Origin: Bacillota bacterium
Lineage (GTDB): Bacteria; Bacillota_A; Clostridia; Peptostreptococcales; Anaerovoracaceae
Assembly: GCA_017438085.1 (NCBI GenBank)
Contig: JAFRWH010000068.1
Coordinates: 1-8,042, forward strand
Reading direction: 5' to 3'
Length of the DNA: 8,042 nucleotides
The number at the start of each line of letters is the position of its first letter. The first letter of the stretch is position 1. The position numbers and the translations under genes were made by a program. This document shows, in pieces, positions 1 through 5,346 of this stretch. The notes beneath the pieces are model-generated. The model saw only the letters and a list, made by a program, of their open reading frames with translations. It had not been told where the DNA came from and searched no databases.

Positions 1-24
1 ATTTGTCGCAGGGGGTATGCGGTC

Positions 25-714
25 TTATCTTTCGAAGACGATGCGTTCCCCGGGCTCGTCTTTTTCCCAGACGAAGCTCTTCTCCCGTAGCAGGTAGTAG
101 AGAAATACTGCCATGATAAGCGCCCCGATGATGAACTGGGCAAGTTCCTCGTGGCCGGGTATGCTTTGCCATATCTGAGGGCTCAGCTCCATCAGCACCG
201 GTATCGCGATGATGATGGCAAAGAACCAGGCGACATTCTGCTTTGTGATGAGCTCTTTAAGCTTCTTGTCAGGGAAGAGGAACTTCAGCACACCGATGAT
301 GACGCCTGCGGTGAGCAGGGCTACCAGGACCCAGCTGAGTATTCTGGATGCCAGAGGGGTCAGAACCCCTTTGAACGCGATGTTTATCAGTTTTATTAGT
401 ATCGATCCTGCTATCTGAAATGGTACGGCAAGTATGCTTCTTATTGCTTTGGGCAGCTTCAGTATGAAGGCTCTCAGCTTGTTCTGCCAGGTCCGTTCCT
501 TCAACTCCGGCTCTTTGCTTACAGCATCGTCCATGAGATCTGCCAGTGTCGGAGGCATTGGCGCTGTCTGGACTACAGGTACAGGCTCGGGAAGTGTGGA
601 TCCGCTGTCCGGCATGGCAGCCACGGCTCCGGCTATGCCTGCAACTATCATGGCCACCGCCATTGCGATGCTGGTGGCTTTGACAGAGTCGACCTCCTTT
701 TTGCTTTTGCTCAT
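25..714 (-). CDS. Multi-pass membrane protein of unknown function
   Basis: 229-residue protein that I do not recognise. The start is placed at ATG 712-714 because the minus strand reads GGAGGG seven bases ahead of it; an upstream ATG would add 30 residues that include the ribosome binding site, so it is unlikely. The N-terminus is short and basic (MSKSKKEVD), then a hydrophobic Ala/Met/Val segment (about 14-34) that could be a signal or anchor. A Pro-rich linker (about 39-57) and an amphipathic charged stretch (60-90) follow. Hydrophobic segments lie at about 92-122, 126-146, 161-177 and 191-209, and the tail is charged, so the protein is almost certainly integral to the membrane. No catalytic motif is visible. 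It is transcribed away from the repeat-rich islet on its right, and nothing around it suggests a role. Confidence is high for the gene and the membrane location, none for function. Confidence 0.85.
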   Translation of the reverse strand: MSKSKKEVDSVKATSIAMAVAMIVAGIAGAVAAMPDSGSTLPEPVPVVQTAPMPPTLADLMDDAVSKEPELKERTWQNKLRAFILKLPKAIRSILAVPFQIAGSILIKLINIAFKGVLTPLASRILSWVLVALLTAGVIIGVLKFLFPDKKLKELITKQNVAWFFAIIIAIPVLMELSPQIWQSIPGHEELAQFIIGALIMAVFLYYLLREKSFVWEKDEPGERIVFER

Positions 715-720
715 AATTAT

Positions 721-727
721 CCCTCCG
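721..727 (-). promoter_or_regulatory. Ribosome binding site fixing the start of the membrane protein gene
   Basis: The minus strand reads CGGAGGG six bases upstream of ATG 712-714. This Shine-Dalgarno match supports the internal start over the more upstream ATG at 802-804. Confidence 0.75.
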
Positions 728-792
728 TAGCGGCAGGCTTTGGGCTGTCCTCCGCCTACCGTATGCAAAAAATACAAGCAAGTTACGAAAAG

Positions 793-801
793 AGTATACC
801 A
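793..801 (-). promoter_or_regulatory. Possible extended -10 promoter for the membrane protein gene
   Basis: The minus strand reads TGGTATACT, a good -10 hexamer (TATACT) with an upstream TG, about 80 bases before the start codon. No convincing -35 hexamer is present 16-18 bases upstream; a TG-extended -10 can do without one. It sits at the edge of the 50-bp repeat array, so the array would lie directly upstream of the promoter. Confidence 0.4.
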
Positions 802-1027
802 CAAAAAGTGTACAGGACAGCCTTTTCACACAAAAACCATAAAAACTACGGAGATACTGCACATGCACAGCCGAAGAAAAATCTATCCACTGAAACTGCA
901 GAGATACTGCACATGTACAGCCGGAGAGAAAATTTTTCCATAAAACTGCGGAGATAGTGCACATGCACAGCCGGAGAAAAGCCTATCCACAAAAACTGCG
1001 TAGATACTGCATTTGTGCACGGGAGAA
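801..1027. repeat. Tandem repeat array, exact 50-bp period
   Basis: Three clear units start at 851, 901 and 951 (GAGATACTGCACATG and variants), with degenerate copies in the same register at 801 and 1001. The best-conserved part is the first ~28 bases: GAGATA, then TGCACATGCACAG, then CCGGAG. The second half is A/T-rich and variable. The period is exactly 50 bp over three steps, with no indels. The units are not separated by unique spacers, so this is not CRISPR. The array lies between the start of the membrane protein gene and the decayed tail copies of the next gene. Reading frames across it are broken or lack protein character, so it looks non-coding; it could be an operator or iteron-like array, or a minisatellite. 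Confidence 0.8.
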
Positions 1028-1030
1028 ATC

Positions 1031-1177
1031 ACTTGGTCTGTATGCATCCCTTATTGTCTCTCAAGTCAGACGGCTCTTTACAGCACAAGTGTTTTTTTGA
1101 TTAGCTCTAAGATTTAGAAGGAGACTTCACAGCCCATATGCATCCCTTATTGTCTCTCAAGTCATAGGAGACTTTAC
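1031..1177 (-). repeat. Two decayed tandem copies of the 3' end of the PD-(D/E)XK gene
   Basis: The bases TATGCATCCCTTATTGTCTC occur at 1041 and 1138 and match the gene's own end at 1232 (spacing 97 and 94 bp). On the minus strand the copy at 1127-1177 reads V K S P M T stop E T I R D A Y G L stop, aligning codon for codon with the true end V N L P L I R E I I K D A Y G L stop. The copy at about 1035-1080 reads V K S R L T stop E T I R D A Y R. Both copies share a TGA where the gene has CGG, and ACA and AGG codons in place of ATA and AAG, so they derive from each other. The intervening T-rich DNA (around 1090-1130 and 1185-1222) is repeated too. They are relics, not expressed gene parts. Confidence 0.8.
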
Positions 1178-1221
1178 AATACAATTGTTTTCTTGATTAT
1201 TTTCAGGATAAGAGAGAGTGC

Positions 1222-2085
1222 TTACAGTCCGTAAGCATCCTTTATTATCTCCCGGATCAGAGGAAGATTCACGCTGCCGTCCGGCCTGTCGAACGTATAA
1301 ATGAGATTGACCCCCTGACGTATGCCAAACCCTTTGTAGACCAGGTCCTTGTAATCGTTCCGGGAATTGTAAGCCTCTGAACTCAGGCCCTTATGCTCAT
1401 GATAGATCAAACACCCATCTGCCCTGCACCCGATGATATCCGGCGCAATCAGATGCCCGCCCATGATAACGGTCTCGTCTGTATGGAAAGGAATGCGCAG
1501 GTCATCATATAGACCAAGTACACTGCCCTCCGATTTTGATCTGCATTGCACGCCTCGCGGATTTGAATAAATCTTATTCTCCATGTACGAAGTATTGGCA
1601 AGATAAGGCTGAGCCGCCCATTTAAAGCGATCCGCCGGGTCTATCCGCAGCCTTGCTTCCTTTGGATACAAGCCTTTATTGACCGGATGAGGCCAGTCGA
1701 AACTGTTAGCCCTCCGGCCATTGATCAGCATATCGTCCGGAAGCGTCCGCAGGGAAGGCGGGAGCGCATCGATAACAGCATTGTTTTCCAGAGACAGACT
1801 CGAAGCTGTGATCATTTCAAGCAGTTCGATATCAGTGTTGAGCCGTTTCATTTTCTCTGTAAGGAAAGCTTTATGAGCAAGAGCCGCAATGATATCAGGC
1901 TTTTTCCCTATTCCGATCATTCTTCGAACACCATCAATGTAGATTTCTCTTCTGAAAGCACTGTAAATACCATTGTTCACCACATATAATCTGCCCTTCG
2001 GGGCGCGGGACAGCTGTTTGGACACAAGTCTCCGTTGCTCTCTGAGATTTGTTTCCAAAGAAACAAGAATATCTAGTCTATCCAT
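1222..2085 (-). CDS. Candidate PD-(D/E)XK nuclease-fold protein, hypothetical family
   Basis: 287 residues. The N-terminal third (about 10-95) is charged and helical with a KGRLYVVNNG-like strand pair, resembling hypothetical Clostridia proteins that carry a RSKSE segment. The C-terminal half holds RSKSE (182-186), an Ile/Leu-rich strand region, PDIIG (D216) and YHEHKG (E230, K232), followed by a helix and the strand NLIYTF (260-265). The order Glu - PD - ExK in strand context is that of the PD-(D/E)XK nuclease superfamily, with D216, E230 and K232 as candidate metal and catalytic residues. This is recognised by motif only. The start is the first ATG after an in-frame stop (TAA about 21 bases upstream) and lacks a clear Shine-Dalgarno. 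It is transcribed divergently from the small ORF at 2163, and its 3' end is duplicated downstream. The substrate and role (defence, mobile-element function, repair) are unknown. It could also be an inactive fold relative. Confidence 0.8.
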   Translation of the reverse strand: MDRLDILVSLETNLREQRRLVSKQLSRAPKGRLYVVNNGIYSAFRREIYIDGVRRMIGIGKKPDIIAALAHKAFLTEKMKRLNTDIELLEMITASSLSLENNAVIDALPPSLRTLPDDMLINGRRANSFDWPHPVNKGLYPKEARLRIDPADRFKWAAQPYLANTSYMENKIYSNPRGVQCRSKSEGSVLGLYDDLRIPFHTDETVIMGGHLIAPDIIGCRADGCLIYHEHKGLSSEAYNSRNDYKDLVYKGFGIRQGVNLIYTFDRPDGSVNLPLIREIIKDAYGL

Positions 2086-2162
2086 AAATATTGGTCCGTC
2101 GATATGTTAATAATAGCATTAATATCTAAAATGTGGAAGTAAATATACTTAAAAATTGGTAG
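2086..2162. other. A/T-rich divergent intergenic region
   Basis: 77 bp between the divergent starts of the PD-(D/E)XK gene and the small ORF. It is markedly A/T-rich (runs such as TTAATAATAGCATTAATATC) and must hold the promoters if both are expressed from here, but no hexamer pair close to consensus is visible on either strand. Confidence 0.5.
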
Positions 2163-2330
2163 ATGATACCGTACAGCACTGCTGTTTATATTAAAAAGGA
2201 CCTGTTTAAAGCTGCTGGTAATTATATACATGAAACAAAAGGGGTTTCAAAACATGTTTTGTGTCAAAACTACTGTCCCGGTGTTTTTACAGCGCCGGAA
2301 GACTGGCCGATGGAATGGATCCAGAGTTAA
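2163..2330 (+). CDS. Small ORF, 55 codons, unknown; its tail founds the 43-bp repeats
   Basis: ATG at 2163 directly follows an in-frame TAG and runs 55 codons to TAA. The peptide is mixed and protein-like: it begins MIPYSTAVYIKKDLFKAAG, has Cys residues at 34 and 38 (CQNYC) and ends APEDWPMEWIQS. I do not recognise it. The last 13 codons including the stop are the first unit of the eight-unit array, and units 2-4 and 6 keep the same reading through to a stop, which argues the frame was once meaningful. Against it: no good Shine-Dalgarno (only GGTAG touching the ATG) and no clear promoter. It may be the surviving 3' fragment of a larger gene. It is divergent from the PD-(D/E)XK gene with 77 bp between the two starts. 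Confidence 0.4.
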   Translation: MIPYSTAVYIKKDLFKAAGNYIHETKGVSKHVLCQNYCPGVFTAPEDWPMEWIQS

Positions 2331-2635
2331 CTGAGCGCCGGAAGACTGGACAATGGCATGGATCCTGAGTTAATTGAGTGCCGGAAGACTGGCAAATGGC
2401 ATGGCTCCAGAGTTAACTGAGCGCCTGAAGGCTGGACGATGGCATGGATTCAGCGTTGACTGAGCGCCGAAAAACTGAAAATTGGCATGGATCCAGAGTT
2501 AACTGAACGCCGGAAGACTGGACGATGGCATGGATCCTGAGTTAATTGAGTGCAGGAAGGCTTGTAAATGGCATAGCTCCAGAGTTAACTGAACATCGGA
2601 AGGCTGGTAAATGGCATGATTCCGCTGTTGCATAC
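2292..2635 (+). repeat. Eight tandem 43-bp units, each encoding an ORF tail with stop
   Basis: Units start at 2292, 2335, 2378, 2421, 2464, 2507, 2550 and 2593, exactly 43 bp apart with no indels. The unit runs from GCGCCGGAAGACTGG through ATGGCATGGATCC to AGTTAACTGA and contains the palindromes TGGATCCA and AGTTAACT. Translated in the frame of the small ORF, each unit gives its own terminal peptide: APEDWPMEWIQS, APEDWTMAWILS, VPEDWQMAWLQS, APEGWTMAWIQR and TPEDWTMAWILS for units 1-4 and 6, each followed by a stop. Units 5, 7 and 8 carry premature stops, and unit 8 has lost the final stop. Because 43 is not divisible by 3, successive cassettes lie in different frames. There are no unique spacers, so this is not CRISPR. 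Confidence 0.9.
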
Positions 2636-2643
2636 GGCAATAT

Positions 2644-2672
2644 TTGACAATTTACACGATGTGCTGTAAAAT
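2644..2672 (+). promoter_or_regulatory. Near-consensus vegetative promoter for the CNNM operon
   Basis: TTGACA at 2644-2649, a 17-bp spacer, and TAAAAT at 2667-2672 with TG just ahead of it. This is the best sigma-70/sigma-A type promoter in the window. Transcription would start near 2679, giving a leader of about 70 bases before ATG 2752. Confidence 0.85.
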
Positions 2673-2689
2673 ACCAAAATATAAATGCT

Positions 2690-2709
2690 TCAGGGGGCTT
2701 TTGCCCTGA
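2690..2709 (+). other. Small hairpin in the leader of the CNNM operon
   Basis: The leader contains CAGGG and CCCTG arms around GGCTTTTG (or GGGC/GCCC around TTTT). No T-run follows, so it is not a terminator. It could stabilise the mRNA or be incidental. Confidence 0.35.
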
Positions 2710-2732
2710 TAGTTATTGCACAGCAGTCACAC

Positions 2733-2738
2733 AGGAGG
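2733..2738 (+). promoter_or_regulatory. Ribosome binding site, unusually far from the ATG
   Basis: A perfect AGGAGG lies 13 bases before ATG 2752, longer than the usual 5-9. The alternative in-frame TTG at 2716 is upstream of it, and the TTG at 2744 that would have ideal spacing is out of frame. ATG 2752 is therefore the best start. Confidence 0.65.
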
Positions 2739-2751
2739 TGATTTTGTCCTT

Positions 2752-3990
2752 ATGGACACTGGAAGTATTTCCGCCATTCCCCGATATTTGGGCTTTATAG
2801 CCCTGTTCATTATAGGAGGCGCTTATTTCAGCGCGGCAGAGACCGCATTCGCGTCAGTCAACGAGATCCGCATGATCTCCGGCGCGGACGACGGCGACAA
2901 AAAGGCTCGGAGGGTCCTTTACATACTGGACAACTTTGACAAAGCTCTCACCACCATGCTCATAGGCACGAATATCATGCATATCGCGTGCTCCAGCATG
3001 GTAACGCTTATGGCATCGAAGATCTGGGGAAACAAGGCAGTAACAGCAAGTACTTTCATCATCACTTTTATAGTGTTCATTTTTGTTGAGATGATCCCCA
3101 AGTCCTATGCCAAGGCCTGCAGCGAGGTCCTTGCCCCCAGACTTGCAGGGTCGCTCATTTTTTTGATGAAGCTGCTTACTCCGGTGAGCTTCCTGTTCTC
3201 CGGCATCAGCAGGCTCGTGACAAAGCTGGTAGGCACCGCGGAGGGCGAAGAGCCCACGGTAAGCGAAGAAGAGCTTTTTGACATAATCGAAAACATAGAC
3301 GAGGAAGATGAAATAGACGAGGACGAGGCTGAACTGGTCCAGTCCGCGCTTGAGCTGACCATAAAGCCCGCAAAAGACATACTTATCCCCTGGGAAAGGG
3401 TGGTATGCATTACGCCGGACATGAGCGATGAAGACATACTCGATCTCGTTGAAAATACCATATATTCAAGGTTTCCTGTGATCAACGGTGATGGAACTCC
3501 TGTTGGCCTGCTTCAGGTTCGAAAGTTCCTGAAATCCCGCATAAGAAAGCAGTCAGGCCAGCGTTCAAGAACGAATCTTGACAAGCTTTTCTATGCAGAT
3601 CCGGATATGCCGGTGGATGAGCTCATGGATGAGATGAGTTCAAACAGAGTCCACATGGCGCTGATCAAAAACAAGGAGAGCGGGGAACTGCTTGGTATTG
3701 TCACCATGGAGGACATTCTGGAGGAGCTGGTGGGCGAGATCCATGACGAGGACGAAGCCAGAGCTGCCAGAAGGGCAAAGCTTGCTCAGAAGGCCGCAGA
3801 GAAAAAGAATGCAAAGTCTGCGGCTGCAAAAGGCAAGCGGTCTGAAAATGTGAACGAAGAGTCTACGGCTGCAAAAGGCAAGCAGTCTGAAAATGTGCAC
3901 GAAGAGTCTGCGGCTGCGAAAGGCAAGCAGTCTGAAAAGTCTGCAAAAAGCCCTGCTGCAAAAGCGGAGGTGAAGAACGATGCTGATTAA
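2752..3990 (+). CDS. CNNM/HlyC-type (DUF21) protein with CBS pair and repeat tail
   Basis: 412 residues from ATG 2752. It has an N-terminal CNNM (DUF21) membrane domain (about 10-165) with the family signature YFSAAETAFASVNEIR (25-40) and VEMIPKS (112-118), then an acidic linker (164-195) and a pair of CBS domains (about 206-262 and 275-333; SRFPVI at 239-244, GIVTMEDILEELVGEI at 315-330). Related proteins have been linked to Mg2+ or Na+ transport or sensing; the CBS pair usually binds adenine nucleotide. Unlike its neighbour it lacks the C-terminal CorC_HlyC domain and ends in a hydrophilic Lys/Ala/Glu tail with 15-residue repeats (356-400). Two positions differ from the common pattern: Gly of GEIxPK is Val, and the Asn of the NIxxVNI segment is His (NIMHIA). 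It is co-transcribed and overlaps the next gene by 11 bases, suggesting a coupled or heteromeric partner. Function is inferred from family only. Confidence 0.9.
   Translation: MDTGSISAIPRYLGFIALFIIGGAYFSAAETAFASVNEIRMISGADDGDKKARRVLYILDNFDKALTTMLIGTNIMHIACSSMVTLMASKIWGNKAVTASTFIITFIVFIFVEMIPKSYAKACSEVLAPRLAGSLIFLMKLLTPVSFLFSGISRLVTKLVGTAEGEEPTVSEEELFDIIENIDEEDEIDEDEAELVQSALELTIKPAKDILIPWERVVCITPDMSDEDILDLVENTIYSRFPVINGDGTPVGLLQVRKFLKSRIRKQSGQRSRTNLDKLFYADPDMPVDELMDEMSSNRVHMALIKNKESGELLGIVTMEDILEELVGEIHDEDEARAARRAKLAQKAAEKKNAKSAAAKGKRSENVNEESTAAKGKQSENVHEESAAAKGKQSEKSAKSPAAKAEVKNDAD
3817..3951 (+). repeat. In-frame 45-bp tandem repeat in the CNNM gene tail
   Basis: Three units start at 3817, 3862 and 3907 and encode SAAAKGKRSENVNEE, STAAKGKQSENVHEE and a diverged third copy (SAAAKGKQSEKSAKS). 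The 45-bp period keeps the reading frame. The units are highly charged and probably disordered, and copy number could vary by slippage without breaking the protein. Confidence 0.9.
3966..3970 (+). promoter_or_regulatory. Ribosome binding site inside the upstream gene's end
   Basis: GGAGG lies 9 bases before ATG 3980 and is embedded in the last codons of the preceding CNNM gene. With the 11-base gene overlap this points to translational coupling. Confidence 0.75.
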
Positions 3991-5269
3991 CATTATCTTC
4001 ATCATCCTGCTGCTTGGACTCAGCTTTATCTTCTCCGGCGGGGAGATAGGCTTTGCATCCGCCAGCGAGACCAAGCTCAGGCTGGCGGCCGAAGAGGGCG
4101 ACAGCATCTCAAAAATGAGCTACGAGATATTCCGCCGCTACGATGATGCTCTGATCTCGGTGCTCATAGGCAACGACCTGGTGAACATCGGATCCTCCGC
4201 CGTGGCTACTGTCATAGCCATAGGTCTGGCCGGCGACAGCGGCGCAGGCATCGCAACGGCCATCATGACTCTGCTTATAATCACCTTCGGCGAGATCACC
4301 CCAAAGATACTTGCCAGCAGGGCGCCGGAGCGCTTCTCAAAAGCAGTTACCGTTCCTATCAGGATCACCATGTGGATCACTTACCCGCTGGTCGTTATCT
4401 CAAGGCATTTCATGAACCAGGTCTCCAGGATGTGGAGCGGAAGCGAAGCGGACGATGCGGTTACCGAGGAGGATCTTGAGACCATAATCGATACTGTCGA
4501 GGACGAAGGCATAGTGGATGAAGACACAGCGGACCTGCTGCAGAGCGCGCTGGATTTCGATGATGTCCTGGCCTACGAGATAATCACTCCGAGAGTGGAC
4601 ATGACCGCCCTTGATCTGGATGATTCGGATGAAGAGAACCTGAGAACCATCCTAAAGTGCAGCTATTCCAGGATCCCTGTATACCAGGATACACCGGACA
4701 ATATCGTTGGCGTGCTGCAGCTTACCCAGTGTTTGAAGGCGCTTGCAAGAGGCCGGAAGCTGGATGTGAAGGGCTGGATGATGAAGCCCATATTCGTCCA
4801 CAAGACCATGCCTCTGCCCGACGTCCTGGATGTTATGATGGAGAACAACTCCCATATGGTCATAGTCACCGACGAATACGGCGGCACCATGGGCATTCTT
4901 ACAATGGAGGATGTGTTGGAGCAGATCGTAGGCGAGATCTGGGACGAAAAGGACATAATCGATGAGGAGTTCGTGGAGGAGGCCGACGGAAGCTACGAAG
5001 TTGACGGCGACATGAGGATCGAGGACCTTTTCTACGAGCTGGATATAGAAGACAAGGATTTCGACGACGACAACGCCACGGTAGGCGGCTGGGCTATCGA
5101 GATGCTTGAAGGCTACCCCAAGAAGGGGGAGAGCTTTACATACAAGAATCTGGAGATCGAGGTCACGGACGTGAAGAACCTGCGCGTCAGATCTCTGAAT
5201 GTGAGGGTGCTGCCGGAGGAAGAAGCGGAAACAGAGGACAATCTTATACGCGGATACAGAGGGCAGTAG
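3980..5269 (+). CDS. CNNM/HlyC-type protein with CBS pair and CorC_HlyC domain
   Basis: 429 residues with the complete family layout. The CNNM (DUF21) membrane domain (about 1-150) has FSGGEIGFASASETKLR (18-34), NDLVNIGSSA (65-74) and FGEITPK (103-109). The CBS pair lies at about 200-258 (SRIPVY at 230-235) and 266-323 (DEYGG at 298-302, GILTMEDVLEQIVGEIWDE at 305-323). The C-terminal CorC_HlyC domain spans about 335-412 (GSYEVDGDMRIEDL at 337-350, VGGWAIEMLEGYPKKGE at 368-384). The length and order are standard for the Mg2+ efflux-associated CorC/YhdP-type proteins; a hemolysin label in databases is historical. It overlaps the preceding paralogue by 11 bases and shares its promoter. The two are only distantly similar, so this is an old paralogue pair rather than a recent duplication. 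The transported ion is not readable from sequence. Confidence 0.93.
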   Translation: MLINIIFIILLLGLSFIFSGGEIGFASASETKLRLAAEEGDSISKMSYEIFRRYDDALISVLIGNDLVNIGSSAVATVIAIGLAGDSGAGIATAIMTLLIITFGEITPKILASRAPERFSKAVTVPIRITMWITYPLVVISRHFMNQVSRMWSGSEADDAVTEEDLETIIDTVEDEGIVDEDTADLLQSALDFDDVLAYEIITPRVDMTALDLDDSDEENLRTILKCSYSRIPVYQDTPDNIVGVLQLTQCLKALARGRKLDVKGWMMKPIFVHKTMPLPDVLDVMMENNSHMVIVTDEYGGTMGILTMEDVLEQIVGEIWDEKDIIDEEFVEEADGSYEVDGDMRIEDLFYELDIEDKDFDDDNATVGGWAIEMLEGYPKKGESFTYKNLEIEVTDVKNLRVRSLNVRVLPEEEAETEDNLIRGYRGQ

Positions 5270-5335
5270 CTCCGGTAAGGAGCAGGCTGAGAGGCGCAGG
5301 GTTTTAATGCAGGCCAAAAGCGGCTCGGCGGTTTT

Positions 5336-5340
5336 GGAGG
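5336..5340 (+). promoter_or_regulatory. Ribosome binding site of the galactokinase-like gene
   Basis: GGAGG (within GGAGGAAGG) lies 6 bases before ATG 5347. The 77-bp gap from the CNNM gene holds no evident terminator or strong promoter, so read-through from the CNNM operon is likely. Confidence 0.75.
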
Positions 5341-5346
5341 AAGGAT

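Noticed and set aside
740..957. Two short plus-strand frames over the 50-bp repeats
   Set aside because: No ribosome binding site, translated repeat DNA only, and frame broken between units because 50 is not a multiple of 3.
269..964. 231-codon minus-strand open frame
   Set aside because: It overlaps the real membrane protein gene in another frame, starts inside the 50-bp array, and has His/Arg/Ser-rich composition typical of an out-of-frame shadow.
801..1027. Replication origin with DnaA boxes
   Set aside because: CTATCCAC at 883 and 983 is close to a DnaA box, but only two copies occur, neither is exact, and no dnaA, dnaN or rep gene is present.
2248..2261. 14-bp palindrome CAAAACATGTTTTG as an operator
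   Set aside because: It lies inside the small ORF, has no promoter next to it, and is A/T-rich enough to arise by chance.
801..2635. CRISPR arrays
   Set aside because: The 43-, 50- and 94-97-bp repeats are contiguous units that diverge along their whole length. There are no unique spacers and no cas genes.
714..2640. Insertion sequence or integrated element
   Set aside because: No transposase, integrase, terminal inverted repeats or target duplications could be found at the edges.
2716..2751. Upstream TTG start for the first CNNM protein
   Set aside because: It would place AGGAGG inside the coding region and add 12 polar residues before the usual N-terminus; ATG 2752 fits better despite wide spacing.
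3640..4107. 155-codon minus-strand frame opposite the CNNM genes
   Set aside because: It is the antisense of two clear coding sequences and of the 45-bp repeat; its Ser/Leu/Arg/Phe repeats mirror the sense codons.
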